Of a stretch of DNA of 64,000 nucleotides, positions 1 to 8,511 are shown one piece after another. Under the pieces are notes generated by a model. The model was not told the origin of the DNA. It did not search any database and saw only the letters and a program-made list of their open reading frames with translations. This DNA is from Cellulomonas cellasea (lineage in GTDB: Bacteria; Actinomycetota; Actinomycetes; Actinomycetales; Cellulomonadaceae). Positions within the stretch are counted from its first letter, which is position 1. Each line of letters starts with the position of its first letter. The DNA lies in contig NZ_BJLR01000025.1 of assembly GCF_006538745.1 (NCBI RefSeq), forward strand, positions 62,001 to 126,000, read 5' to 3'. Made by a program: the position numbers and the translations under genes.

Positions 1-41
1 GGCGACCGTCGCGGCCCTGCGAGCTCTGCCGACGCCCGGTC

Positions 42-854
42 ATGAGGGCGGGCGAGCGCACGTCCCGGCTCGCCGCAGCCTCGGAGGGTCCCGCACCGAC
101 CCGGGCGGGCGCGCCTGACCCGCAGGTGGGCGCGGGCGCCGTCGTCGAGCCGTGGCCCCGCGGCATCTCGCGCCGCGCGTCGATGCGCATCTCCGACGTG
201 CTCGCCGCGCTGCGGATCGAGTTCCCGGCGGTCACCAACAGCAAGCTCCGCTTCCTCGAGGAGCAGGGGCTCGTCGAGCCGGTCCGCACACCCGCGGGCT
301 ACCGGCAGTACAGCCCCGCGGACATCGAACGGCTGAGGTACGTGCTGCGCCAGCAACGCGACCGCTACATGCCGCTCAAGGTCATCGGCGAGCAGCTCGC
401 CGCGCTCGACGCGGGGGACGACGACGAGCCCGCCCCGCGCGCTCAGCTCGCGACGCGTGACGGTGTGGTGCAGGGCCCCGCGGTCGCCGCGCGCTACACC
501 GGGGACGCCCTCGCCCGGGAGGCCGGTGTCGACGTCGCGCTCGTCGAGGAGCTCGTGCGCTCCGGCGTCCTGCGCCCGAGCGTGTCCGGCCACTTCGACC
601 CGTGGGCCCGCGACGTCGTGGTGCTCGCGGCGGCGCTCGGCGAGCACGGGGTCGACGCGCGTCACCTGCGGGTCTTCCGCGCGGCCGCGGACCGTCAGGC
701 GGACCTCGTCGAGCAGATCGTCGCGCCCTGGCGCGGTCACAACGCCGCGTCGTCCCGGGCGCGCGCGGGGACGCTGGCCGCCGAGGTCGGCGAGCTGTGC
801 ACGCAGCTGCACACCGCGCTGCTCCGTTCCGCGGTCTCCGGCCTCACCTCCTGA
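42..854 (+). CDS. ftsR: MerR-family cell-division regulator FtsR-like
   Basis: A 270-residue MerR-type DNA-binding protein. The winged helix-turn-helix lies at about residues 48-115, with the family-typical string KLRFLEEQGLVEP followed by an RTPAGYRQYSP wing. It matches the actinobacterial FtsR family (Rv1828 type), which acts on ftsZ and other division genes. A bifunctional nuclease and a second MerR gene follow, the same order as the Rv1828-Rv1830 neighbourhood, which supports the call. No clear ribosome binding site precedes the ATG at 42. An in-frame GTG at 126 is an alternative, and the ATG at 183 sits directly at the HTH, which looks too short for the family. The first ~40 residues are disordered and poorly supported. 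The window edge cuts off what lies upstream; garA would be the family expectation. Confidence 0.85.
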   Translation: MRAGERTSRLAAASEGPAPTRAGAPDPQVGAGAVVEPWPRGISRRASMRISDVLAALRIEFPAVTNSKLRFLEEQGLVEPVRTPAGYRQYSPADIERLRYVLRQQRDRYMPLKVIGEQLAALDAGDDDEPAPRAQLATRDGVVQGPAVAARYTGDALAREAGVDVALVEELVRSGVLRPSVSGHFDPWARDVVVLAAALGEHGVDARHLRVFRAAADRQADLVEQIVAPWRGHNAASSRARAGTLAAEVGELCTQLHTALLRSAVSGLTS

Positions 855-929
855 CGGCGTCGGGTCGCCGCCCGAGCGTGCGGTGGTTCTCGTGCAGACG
901 CGCGGCCGTTCGGGTCGTAGCGTGAGGGT

Positions 930-1499
930 GTGGCGGACGACGAGCAGCTGGTGCAGGTGGAGGTCGTCGGGGTGCGTCAGCACCTCGTGGACGACGAGCT
1001 CGTCGTGCTCCTGCTCGACCCGGCCGCGGAGCTGTTCGTCCCGATCCTGATCGGCCCCACCGAGGCGACCGCGATCGCGTCGGCGCAGGCGGGCATCGTG
1101 CCGCGCCGGCCGATGACGCACGACCTGCTGTGCGACGTCGTCGCCGCGCTCGGGTCCGCGGTCGCGACGGTCGAGATCACGGAGCTGCGGCAAGGCGTCT
1201 TCCACGCGGCCCTCGTGCTCGCGTCGGGGGTCCGGGTCGACTCGCGCGCGTCCGACGCGATCGCGGTCGCGGTGCGGGTCGGGTGCCCGGTGCTGTGTGC
1301 CGCCGAGGTCGTCGCGGTCGCCGGCATCGAGGCGTCGGACGGCCCGTCGGAGCAGGAGGTCGAGCGCTTCCGGGCGTTCCTCGAGCAGGTCAGCGCGGAG
1401 GACTTCCTCACCGGTCAGGAGCCGGGGCCCGCCGGGGAGCCGGGCGCCCGCGAGGAGGAGGACGAGGACGAGGACCCCGAGCAGCGGCCCGGAGGGTGA
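930..1499 (+). CDS. Bifunctional nuclease family protein
   Basis: A 189-residue protein starting with GTG. Residues ~5-135 form the bifunctional nuclease (BFN/DUF151) domain: a conserved LLLDPAAELFVPILIGPTEA stretch near residue 35, RRPMTHDLL near 60, and the SRASDAIAVAVRVGCPV block near 110. Family members have been described as DNase/RNase proteins in plants, but the bacterial role is poorly defined. The C-terminal ~30 residues are an acidic tail rich in Glu and Asp, outside the domain. It lies 75 bp downstream of ftsR and 197 bp before resR, the conserved actinobacterial order. The family assignment is secure and the biochemical role is not. Confidence 0.88.
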   Translation: MADDEQLVQVEVVGVRQHLVDDELVVLLLDPAAELFVPILIGPTEATAIASAQAGIVPRRPMTHDLLCDVVAALGSAVATVEITELRQGVFHAALVLASGVRVDSRASDAIAVAVRVGCPVLCAAEVVAVAGIEASDGPSEQEVERFRAFLEQVSAEDFLTGQEPGPAGEPGAREEEDEDEDPEQRPGG

Positions 1500-1567
1500 G
1501 CCGACCCTCAAGCAGCGGGTGAGACACGCCGGGACGACACGCCGGTTCGGCGCGTCGCTCCGCGTCG

Positions 1568-1596
1568 TTGACGCCCCCAGGGTGCAGGCTTAGCGT
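1568..1596 (+). promoter_or_regulatory. Sigma-A-like promoter for resR
   Basis: TTGACG at 1568-1573 and TAGCGT at 1591-1596 are separated by exactly 17 bp, a good vegetative-type match. The predicted transcript would start near 1603 and leave a leader of about 90 nt. The longest possible reading frame of the downstream gene begins at the TTG of this -35 box, which argues against that start. Confidence 0.55.
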
Positions 1597-1696
1597 TGCA
1601 AGGTCAGACATCCGAGGCAGGACGGCGCCGCTGCGTGAGACGCGGCCTCCTGAGCAGGCGCCGATCAGGGCGGGTGCGGGCGTGAGTGGAGGACGC

Positions 1697-2296
1697 GTGA
1701 GCGGCAGCGGGGAGAGCGTGGAGGTCGCGGGCGGGGTCCCGCAGCGCGCACAGGGGCTGCTGTTCGGCGACGAGCTGCCGGACCTGGACACGGCGACGGG
1801 GTACCGCGGGCCCACGGCGTGCCGCGCGGCCGGCATCACCTACCGCCAGCTCGACTACTGGGCGCGGACCGGCCTCGTCGAGCCGACGATCCGGCCCGCG
1901 ACGGGCTCAGGCACGCAGCGCCTGTACAGCTTCCGCGACATCCTCGTGCTGAAGGTCGTCAAGCGCCTCCTCGACACCGGGGTCTCGCTGCAGCAGATCC
2001 GCGCGGCGGTCGGTCACCTGCGCGAGCGCGGCGTCGACGACCTGGCGCGGATCACCCTCATGTCCGACGGCGCGAGCGTGTACGAGTGCACGTCCGCCGA
2101 CGAGGTCATCGACCTCGTGCAGGGTGGGCAGGGCGTCTTCGGCATCGCCGTCGGGCGCGTCTGGCGCGAGGTCGAGGGCACGCTCGCGCAGCTGCCGACC
2201 GAGCGCGCGGACGACGACACGCACGACGCCGTCCCGGCCCAGCCGAGCGCCGCGGACGAGCTCGCCGCCCGCCGCCAGGCCCGCACCGCCGGCTGA
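1697..2296 (+). CDS. resR: MerR-family regulator, ResR/McdR-like
   Basis: About 199 residues from the GTG at 1697, chosen because GGAGGA lies just upstream. The GTG at 1682 is an in-frame alternative. The MerR helix-turn-helix contains RAAGITYRQLDYWARTGLVE and is followed by the wing with RLYSFRDILVLKVVKRLLD. A dimerisation and effector half follows, ending in a short acidic tail. It corresponds to the Rv1830 (ResR/McdR) family of mycobacterial growth and division regulators, placed after ftsR and the nuclease as usual. It has its own promoter, so it can be expressed separately from the upstream pair. It converges on parA, and the two genes share a terminator hairpin. Confidence 0.82.
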   Translation: MSGSGESVEVAGGVPQRAQGLLFGDELPDLDTATGYRGPTACRAAGITYRQLDYWARTGLVEPTIRPATGSGTQRLYSFRDILVLKVVKRLLDTGVSLQQIRAAVGHLRERGVDDLARITLMSDGASVYECTSADEVIDLVQGGQGVFGIAVGRVWREVEGTLAQLPTERADDDTHDAVPAQPSAADELAARRQARTAG

Positions 2297-2321
2297 CCAA
2301 CAGCCGGCGGACCACGCACCG

Positions 2322-2354
2322 AGGACCCGGACGCGCTCGACGCGGCCGGGTCCT
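2322..2354. terminator. Bidirectional terminator hairpin between resR and parA
   Basis: A perfect 9-bp inverted repeat: AGGACCCGG at 2322-2330 pairs with CCGGGTCCT at 2346-2354 across a 15-nt loop. It sits between two convergent stop codons. No T-tract follows, which is common for high-GC actinobacterial terminators. Confidence 0.6.
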
Positions 2355-2405
2355 GCTGCGTGCGCACCCGCGGCGACCGCGCCGTGGTCGTGCACCGCGG
2401 ACGGG

Positions 2406-3182
2406 TCAGCGCGCGCCGGGTGCGCGCAGGGCGCGCTCGAGGAGGTCCTCGAACACCTGAGAGAGCTCGGCGGCTGCGGCTCCGGGCCAGGCGTGCACCG
2501 GCTGGGCGGCGCCCTGCGCCTGCTGCAGCGCCGCCCGCTCCGGCACCTGCGGCGCGAGCACGAGCGGCCCGTAGAGCGTGCGGAGCTCCTCGAGCCGGAA
2601 CGCCTGCTCGACCGACCTCGACCGCACCCGGTTGACGACCACGCCGAGCGGCTGGAGCGAGGGCGCGGCGCCGCGGCGCAGCTCGTCGATCGTGCGCATC
2701 GCGCGCCCGACGGCCATGACCGAGAACAGCCCTGGTTCGGTGACGATGACCGCGCGGTCGCTCGCGACCAGGCCCGTGCGGGTCAGGCCGCCCAGGGACG
2801 GCGGGCAGTCGACGAGCACGAGGTCGTAGCCGCTGACCCACGAGAGCGCGAACCGCAGGCCGTCGAGGCCGGCGCCGGCGTCGTCGACGCGGTCGTGGCG
2901 CACGGACCGGGGGGAGCCGACGAGCACGTCCAGCCCGTCGTCGGCCCACGAGCTCGGCACCGTGGCGCGTCGCATCGTCTCGGCGCTGGGGTCGTCGAGC
3001 ACCGCGGCGACGTCGTCCTGGCCGTCCACGCCCGCGCCGAGCGCGAGCGTGCAGTCGGCCTGGGGGTCGAGGTCGACGACGAGCGTCCGCAGGCCGAGCT
3101 CGAGCGCCGCCGAGGCGAGGCCGAGCGTGACGGACGTCTTCCCGACACCGCCCTTGAGGCTGCACACTCCGAGGACCAGCAC
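2406..3182 (-). CDS. ParA/MinD-family ATPase, orphan
   Basis: A 258-residue P-loop ATPase of the ParA family. The deviant Walker A motif KGGVGKT lies at residues 10-16. The switch I region VVDLDPQADCTLALG is near 35-50 and the Walker B-like LVLVDCPPSLGG near 120-130. No parB gene, CBS-pair partner or centromere-like parS array is visible nearby, so it is not the chromosomal partition operon. It is convergent with resR and divergent from pyc, with 168 bp of shared upstream DNA. The cargo is unknown. Positioning of a protein complex on the nucleoid is the usual theme for orphan ParA proteins, but that is inference here. Confidence 0.8.
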   Translation of the reverse strand: MLVLGVCSLKGGVGKTSVTLGLASAALELGLRTLVVDLDPQADCTLALGAGVDGQDDVAAVLDDPSAETMRRATVPSSWADDGLDVLVGSPRSVRHDRVDDAGAGLDGLRFALSWVSGYDLVLVDCPPSLGGLTRTGLVASDRAVIVTEPGLFSVMAVGRAMRTIDELRRGAAPSLQPLGVVVNRVRSRSVEQAFRLEELRTLYGPLVLAPQVPERAALQQAQGAAQPVHAWPGAAAAELSQVFEDLLERALRAPGAR

Positions 3183-3292
3183 GGCGCCACGGTAACGCCG
3201 TGATCAGTCCGTGCACGAATCCCTGCGCCGATTCAGAACCGTGGCAGGATTCCGACCGGTACCCCGCACCGGCGTTCGGTATGCGGTTGGTC

Positions 3293-3322
3293 ATGACCGG
3301 CCCCCGAGCCGGTCGCTACGGT
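3293..3322 (+). promoter_or_regulatory. Candidate pyc promoter with palindromic spacer
   Basis: ATGACC at 3293-3298 and TACGGT at 3317-3322 form a possible -35/-10 pair with an 18-bp spacer. The perfect inverted repeat GACCGGC (3295-3301) / GCCGGTC (3308-3314) spans the -35 edge and spacer, where a repressor could act. It ends 29 bp before the pyc start. Only the sequence supports this; the binding protein is unknown. Confidence 0.4.
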
Positions 3323-3350
3323 GCTGCCGAACCTACGGATGGGGTGAGTC

Positions 3351-6300
3351 GTGTTCTCCAAGGTGCTGGTCGCGAACCGCGCAGAGATCGCCGTGCGTGC
3401 GTTCCGCGCGACGTACGAGCTGGGCGCGCGGACGGTCGCCGTGTTCCCGCACGAGGACCGGAACTCCGAGCACCGGCTCAAGGCCGACGAGGCGTACCCG
3501 ATCGGGACGCCGGGTCACCCGGTGCGCGCCTACCTCGACATCGAGGAGATCATCCGCGTCGCGCACGACTCGGGCGCCGACGCGATCTACCCCGGGTACG
3601 GCTTCCTGTCGGAGAACCCGGACCTCGCGCGCGCCGCCCAGGCCGCCGGGATCACGTTCATCGGCCCGCCGCCGGAGGTGCTCGAGCTCGCGGGCAACAA
3701 GGTCCGCGCGCTGCAGGCCGCCCGCGACGCCGGCATCCCGGTGCTCCCGTCGACGGCGCCGTCCAAGGACGTCGACGAGCTCATCGCGGCGGCGGACGAG
3801 GTCGGCTTCCCGATCTTCGTCAAGGCGGTCGCCGGCGGTGGCGGGCGCGGGATGCGTCGCGTCAACACCCGGGACGCCCTGCCCGACGCCCTCGCCGCGG
3901 CGATGCGCGAGGCCGACGCGGCGTTCGGCGACCCGACGGTCTTCCTCGAGCGCGCCGTGCTGCGCCCGCGGCACATCGAGGTGCAGATCCTCGCGGACGG
4001 CGAGGGCAACGTCGTCCACCTCTTCGAGCGCGACTGCTCGCTGCAGCGGCGCCACCAGAAGGTCGTCGAGATCGCGCCGGCGCCGAACCTCGACCCCGAG
4101 ATCCGTGACGCGCTGTGCCGGGACGCCGTGGCGTTCGCGCGGAGCATCGGCTACCAGAACGCGGGCACCGTCGAGTTCCTCCTGGACACGGTCGGAGACC
4201 GTGCGGGTGAGCACGTCTTCATCGAGATGAACCCGCGCATCCAGGTCGAGCACACGGTGACCGAGGAGGTCACGGACATCGACCTCGTCTCCTCCCAGAT
4301 CCGCATCGCGGCGGGGGAGACGCTCGCCGACCTCGGCATCTCGCAGGACACCGTCCGGGTCAACGGGTCGGCGCTGCAGACGCGCATCACGACCGAGGAC
4401 CCGGCGAACGGCTTCCGGCCCGACACCGGCCGGATCATCGCCTACCGCTCCCCGGGCGGCGCCGGCGTGCGCCTCGACGGCGCGACGGCGACCGCGGGCT
4501 CGGAGATCTCGGGCCACTTCGACTCGATGCTGGTCAAGCTCACGTGCCGCGGGCGGGACTTCCCGACGGCGGTCCGCCGGGCGCGCCGCGCGCTCGCCGA
4601 GTTCCGCATCCGCGGCATCCGGACGAACATCCCGTTCCTGCAGGCGGTGCTCGCCGACCCCGAGTTCGCGGCGGGGCAGGTCTCGACGTCCTTCATCGAC
4701 GAGCGGCCCGAGCTGCTCGCGGCGCGCGAGAACCGTGACCGCGGGACGCGCCTGCTCTCCTACCTCGGTGACGTGACGGTCAACCGCCCGCACGGCCCCC
4801 GGCCCACGGACGCGATCGACCCGCGGACCAAGCTCCCGAAGGTCGACCTGACGGCTCCCGCCCCGCACGGCAGCCGCCAGCGCCTGCTCGAGCTCGGTCC
4901 CGAGGGCTTCGCGCGGGCGCTGCGCGAGCAGACCGCGGTGGCGGTCACGGACACGACGTTCCGCGACGCGCACCAGTCGCTGCTCGCGACGCGCGTGCGC
5001 ACGCACGACCTGCTCGGGGTGGCGTCGACCCAGGCCCGTGCGCTGCCTCAGCTGCTGTCGGTCGAGGCGTGGGGCGGTGCGACGTACGACGTCGCGTTGC
5101 GCTTCCTCGGCGAGGACCCCTGGGACCGCCTCGCGGCGCTGCGCGAGAGCATGCCGAACCTCGCGATCCAGATGCTGCTGCGCGGCCGGAACACGGTCGG
5201 CTACACGCCGTACCCGACCGAGGTGACCGAGGCGTTCGTCCGGGAGGCGACCGCGACGGGCATCGACATCTTCCGCATCTTCGACGCGCTCAACGACGTC
5301 GAGCAGATGCGTCCCGCGATCGACGCGGTGCGCGAGGCGGGCACGCCGATCGCCGAGGTCGCGCTGTGCTACACGGGCAACCTGCTCGACCCGGCGGAGA
5401 ACCTGTACACGCTCGACTACTACCTGCGTCTCGCGGACCGGATCGTCGAGGCCGGCGCGCACGTCCTCGCGATCAAGGACATGGCGGGTCTGCTGCGCCC
5501 GGCGGCGGCCGCGAAGCTCGTCACGGCGCTGCGGGCGCGGTTCGACCTGCCGGTCCACCTGCACACCCACGACACGACCGGCGGGCAGATGGCGACGCTG
5601 CTCGCGGCTGCCGACGCCGGGGTCGACGCGGTCGACGCGGCGAGCGCCGCGATGGCCGGGACGACGAGCCAGCCGCCCATGTCGGCGCTCGTCGCCGCGC
5701 TCGAGCACACGCCGCGGGCCACGGGCCTGAGCCTGCGCACCGTGTGCGACCTCGAGCCGTACTGGGAGGCCGTGCGCCGCCTGTACCGGCCGTTCGAGTC
5801 GGGCCTGCCGGGTCCGACGGGGCGCGTCTACGAGCACGAGATTCCGGGCGGGCAGCTGTCGAACCTGCGTCAGCAGGCGATCGCCCTGGGCCTCGGCAGC
5901 CGCTTCGAGGACATCGAGTCGACCTACGCGGCCGCGGACCGCATCCTCGGCCGCCTCGTGAAGGTCACGCCGTCGTCCAAGGTCGTCGGCGACCTCGCCC
6001 TGCACCTCGTCGCGCGCGGCGCCGACCCGGCGGAGTTCGCGGCGAACCCGCAGGACTTCGACATCCCCGACTCGGTCATCGGGTTCCTGTCCGGGGAGCT
6101 CGGCGACCCGCCCGGCGGCTGGCCCGAGCCGTTCCGCTCGCGCGCCCTCGCGGGCCGCACGGTGCGGACGGCGATCACGCCGCTCAGCGACCAGGACCGC
6201 CAGGATCTCGACGGCGACTCCGCGACGCGGCGCGACCGCCTCAACCACCTGCTGTTCGCGGGTCCGACCAAGGAGTACGAGACCTTCAACCGTGCCTACG

Positions 6301-6752
6301 GCGACGTGAGCGTGCTCGACACGACGCGCTACCTGTACGGGATGGCCGCGGGCGACGAGGTCGACATCGTGCTCGGGCGCGGCGTGCGGCTCCTCGTCGG
6401 GCTCGAGGCCGTGGGCGAGGCCGACGAGCGCGGCATGCGGACCGTCATGTTCACGCTGAACGGGCAGATCCGACCCCTGCAGGTCCGCGACCGCACGGTC
6501 GAGGTCGACATCGCGACCGCCGAGAAGGCCGACCCCGGCACGCCGGGTCACATCGCGGCGCCGTTCGCCGGTGCGGTCACGCCGGTCGTGCAGGAGGGCC
6601 AGTCGGTCGAGGCGGGCCAGACCGTCGCGACCGTCGAGGCCATGAAGATGGAGGCGGCGATCACGACGCCGATCGCCGGCAAGGTGCAGCGGCTCGCGAT
6701 CGGTGCGGTCCAGCAGCTCGAGGGCGGCGACCTGGTGATGGTCGTCGCCTGA
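3351..6752 (+). CDS. pyc: Pyruvate carboxylase
   Basis: A 1133-residue biotin enzyme, the full family length. It makes oxaloacetate from pyruvate, bicarbonate and ATP in the cytoplasm to refill the TCA cycle. The N-terminal half is biotin carboxylase, with VANRAEIAVRAFRA at residues 6-19, the glycine-rich loop GGGGRGMR near 165 and EMNPRIQVEHTVTE near 292. The carboxyltransferase domain begins around residue 535 with VTDTTFRDAHQSLLATR. The C-terminal biotinyl domain carries EAMKMEA, with the biotin-accepting lysine at about residue 1099. The start is GTG at 3351, immediately before the conserved N-terminus. All three domains are on one chain, so this is the alpha4 type. Confidence 0.97.
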   Translation: MFSKVLVANRAEIAVRAFRATYELGARTVAVFPHEDRNSEHRLKADEAYPIGTPGHPVRAYLDIEEIIRVAHDSGADAIYPGYGFLSENPDLARAAQAAGITFIGPPPEVLELAGNKVRALQAARDAGIPVLPSTAPSKDVDELIAAADEVGFPIFVKAVAGGGGRGMRRVNTRDALPDALAAAMREADAAFGDPTVFLERAVLRPRHIEVQILADGEGNVVHLFERDCSLQRRHQKVVEIAPAPNLDPEIRDALCRDAVAFARSIGYQNAGTVEFLLDTVGDRAGEHVFIEMNPRIQVEHTVTEEVTDIDLVSSQIRIAAGETLADLGISQDTVRVNGSALQTRITTEDPANGFRPDTGRIIAYRSPGGAGVRLDGATATAGSEISGHFDSMLVKLTCRGRDFPTAVRRARRALAEFRIRGIRTNIPFLQAVLADPEFAAGQVSTSFIDERPELLAARENRDRGTRLLSYLGDVTVNRPHGPRPTDAIDPRTKLPKVDLTAPAPHGSRQRLLELGPEGFARALREQTAVAVTDTTFRDAHQSLLATRVRTHDLLGVASTQARALPQLLSVEAWGGATYDVALRFLGEDPWDRLAALRESMPNLAIQMLLRGRNTVGYTPYPTEVTEAFVREATATGIDIFRIFDALNDVEQMRPAIDAVREAGTPIAEVALCYTGNLLDPAENLYTLDYYLRLADRIVEAGAHVLAIKDMAGLLRPAAAAKLVTALRARFDLPVHLHTHDTTGGQMATLLAAADAGVDAVDAASAAMAGTTSQPPMSALVAALEHTPRATGLSLRTVCDLEPYWEAVRRLYRPFESGLPGPTGRVYEHEIPGGQLSNLRQQAIALGLGSRFEDIESTYAAADRILGRLVKVTPSSKVVGDLALHLVARGADPAEFAANPQDFDIPDSVIGFLSGELGDPPGGWPEPFRSRALAGRTVRTAITPLSDQDRQDLDGDSATRRDRLNHLLFAGPTKEYETFNRAYGDVSVLDTTRYLYGMAAGDEVDIVLGRGVRLLVGLEAVGEADERGMRTVMFTLNGQIRPLQVRDRTVEVDIATAEKADPGTPGHIAAPFAGAVTPVVQEGQSVEAGQTVATVEAMKMEAAITTPIAGKVQRLAIGAVQQLEGGDLVMVVA

Positions 6753-6760
6753 CCCCCGCG

Positions 6761-6793
6761 GAGGTCGGCCGTGCACGTCCGGCGGCCGACCTC
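6761..6793 (+). terminator. Terminator hairpin after pyc
   Basis: GAGGTCGGCCG (6761-6771) and CGGCCGACCTC (6783-6793) form a perfect 11-bp stem with an 11-nt loop, starting 9 bp after the pyc stop. No U-run follows. Confidence 0.6.
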
Positions 6794-6832
6794 GCGTGGC
6801 GCGCGTCACCTCGCGGGGGACATGCTGGGCGC

Positions 6833-7486
6833 ATGACGACCGAGCTCAGCTTCTGGGGCCATGCCTGCATCCGTCTCGACCGGGAGGGCCGGCGCCTCGT
6901 CGTCGACCCGGGGTCGTTCAGCTCCCCGGACGCCCTCACCGGCGCCCAGGCGGTTCTCGTGACGCACGAGCACGCCGACCACGTCGTCCCCGACCAGCTG
7001 CGCGCCGCGCTCGAGGCCCAGCCGGACCTCGAGGTGTGGGCCCCGGCGCCGGTCACCGAGCAGCTCGCGGGTGTGACGGGCGCCGACGCGCGCGTGCACA
7101 CGGTCGTCGCGGGGGACCGCGTGGCCGCCGGGGGTTTCGACGTCGCGGTCGTCGGCGGGAGCCACGCCGTCATCCACCCCGACGTCCCCGGGATCGCGAA
7201 CGTCGGCTACCTCGTGGACGGCACCGTGCTGCACCCGGGCGACGCGTTCGACGTCCCCGACGCTGCGCAGGGCGTCGACGTGCTGTGCCTGCCCGTCGCG
7301 GCCCCGTGGCTCAAGCTCGCCGAGGCGGTCGAGTTCGCCCGAGCGGTCGGCCCGCGCGTGCTGGTCCCGATCCACGACGCCCACCTCAGCGGCGCGGGGA
7401 ACGCGATGGTCGACCGGCTGCTGTCGGGACTCACCCCGGGGGAGTACCGGCGGCTGTCGATGGGGGCCGGGTTCACGCTCGGCTGA
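6833..7486 (+). CDS. MBL-fold metal-dependent hydrolase
   Basis: A 217-residue metallo-beta-lactamase-fold protein from the ATG at 6833. The metal-binding motif HEHADH is near residue 44, after the strand LVVDPGSFS. Further conserved positions are GGSHAVIH (a second metal histidine region), LHPGDAF (the aspartate-bearing motif) and a C-terminal PIHDAH. This layout resembles the UlaG-like / UPF0173 branch of small MBL hydrolases. The substrate cannot be told from sequence. It follows the pyc terminator on the same strand and probably has its own promoter. Confidence 0.85.
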   Translation: MTTELSFWGHACIRLDREGRRLVVDPGSFSSPDALTGAQAVLVTHEHADHVVPDQLRAALEAQPDLEVWAPAPVTEQLAGVTGADARVHTVVAGDRVAAGGFDVAVVGGSHAVIHPDVPGIANVGYLVDGTVLHPGDAFDVPDAAQGVDVLCLPVAAPWLKLAEAVEFARAVGPRVLVPIHDAHLSGAGNAMVDRLLSGLTPGEYRRLSMGAGFTLG

Positions 7487-7503
7487 CCGGGACGCGGCGC
7501 TGC

Positions 7504-7533
7504 GCCCGGACGCACCACGCCCGGACGCACCAC
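7504..7533. repeat. Tandem 15-bp repeat
   Basis: Two exact copies of GCCCGGACGCACCAC at 7504-7518 and 7519-7533, followed by a diverged third. It lies just after the MBL-fold gene and before the small acidic ORF. Function is unknown; slippage of GC-rich DNA would explain it. Confidence 0.7.
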
Positions 7534-7621
7534 CTCCGAACGCGCCGGGTCTGAGTGCGCCGCGCTGCTCACCGGGCGCGTGCGCACTACCGTGGACGGA
7601 ACCGACCCGAAGGAGCACACC

Positions 7622-7828
7622 GTGACGATCCCCGTCCCCGACAGCCCCGACGCCGCGCAGCCGGCCACCCTTCCGGGAGCGTCCGAGGAGGTGGAGCTCC
7701 TCGAGGTCGACGAGACCGTCCCGCCGCGCCCCGAGGAGGAGATCGCCGACGTCGCTCGCTCGGTGCCCGACCCCGACGGCCACGGCGGCACGCCCGAGGC
7801 CGGCGTCACCGCGCGCGAGCTGCCGTGA
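7622..7828 (+). CDS. Small acidic hypothetical protein
   Basis: A 68-residue protein beginning MTIPVPDSPDAAQP from the GTG at 7622, with AAGGAG at 7609-7614 as ribosome binding site. It is rich in Glu, Asp and Pro with no predicted fold, membrane segment or cysteine. The stop codon overlaps the start of the following acetyltransferase gene, so the two are likely cotranslated. I do not recognise the family. It could be a small actinobacterial conserved protein or a leader-type reading frame that drives translation of the GNAT gene. Confidence 0.6.
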   Translation: MTIPVPDSPDAAQPATLPGASEEVELLEVDETVPPRPEEEIADVARSVPDPDGHGGTPEAGVTARELP

Positions 7829-8337
7829 CCGCAGCGGTCGCCCGGCTCGACGAGGACGACTGGGAACGGCTCGCGGAGATCCGCCTGCGTGCGCTGCGCA
7901 GCGACCCGGAGGCGTTCGCGTCGTCGCTCGCGCGCGAGGAGCTCTTCCGGGAGCAGCACTGGCGGATGCGGCTGCGCTCGAGCCCGTGGTGGCTGGTCAC
8001 GGAGGAGGGCAGCGAGGCCGTCGGGCTGGCCTGCCTGATCGAGGAGCCCGGGTCGCCCAGCACGGACCGCCACGTCGTCGCGCTGTGGGTCGCACCCGAG
8101 GCGCGTCGGCGCGGTGTCGGGACGGCGCTGCTCGACGCGGTCGAGCGCGAGGCTCTGGGCGCCGGGGCGGAGACGCTCTCGTTGTGGGTCCGGGAGGACA
8201 ACGCGGCCGCGCTGCGCCTGTACGACGGCCTGGGCTTCGAGCCGACGGGGGAGAGGCACCCGGTCCCGGGGCACGACGGGCTCGTCGAGCTGCGCTACGT
8301 CCGGGCGCTCGTGCCGGGGAGCGCCGCGACCGCCTGA
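7825..8337 (+). CDS. GNAT-family N-acetyltransferase
   Basis: 170 residues from the GTG at 7825, which overlaps the preceding stop by 4 bp. It shows the acetyl-CoA binding signature VAPEARRRGVGTALLDAVE near residues 91-109 and the C-terminal ENAAALRLYDGLGFEPTGER-type block (seen as DNAAALRLYDGLGFEPTG). These are motifs A and B of Gcn5-related acetyltransferases. The acceptor substrate is not predictable. The coupled upstream small acidic ORF is the only obvious partner. Confidence 0.87.
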   Translation: MTAAVARLDEDDWERLAEIRLRALRSDPEAFASSLAREELFREQHWRMRLRSSPWWLVTEEGSEAVGLACLIEEPGSPSTDRHVVALWVAPEARRRGVGTALLDAVEREALGAGAETLSLWVREDNAAALRLYDGLGFEPTGERHPVPGHDGLVELRYVRALVPGSAATA

Positions 8338-8438
8338 CCCGTGCGCACTCACCCAGGCCCGGAAGCGGCCGTCGGGACGGGCGTCGTCGAGGTGCACGGC
8401 GTCGACCTCCCGCATCCTCCTCGCTCTCGCCAGGCCTT

Positions 8439-8480
8439 GTGCAACTGATGGTTGCACTGTGTGCTCCGTCGGCGTACCGT
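8439..8480 (+). promoter_or_regulatory. Promoter with ArsR-type palindromic operator
   Basis: A perfect 19-bp palindrome: GTGCAAC (8439-8445), 5-bp spacer, GTTGCAC (8451-8457). Its right arm contains TTGCAC (8452-8457), which with TACCGT (8475-8480) forms a -35/-10 pair spaced by 17 bp. Further TTGCAG half-motifs follow near 8483 and 8496. A dimeric repressor bound here would block RNA polymerase. The ArsR gene two positions downstream is the obvious candidate for autoregulation. Confidence 0.6.
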
Positions 8481-8511
8481 CACTTGCAGCCAAACGTTGC
8501 AGGAGGAAGCC

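Noticed and set aside
1568-1696. TTG start for resR at 1568
   Set aside because: The TTG is part of a good -35 box, and the extra residues do not look like the family N-terminus.
3333-6809. Long minus-strand open frame opposite pyc
   Set aside because: The Arg/Asp/Val-rich translation is the antisense shadow of a securely identified gene.
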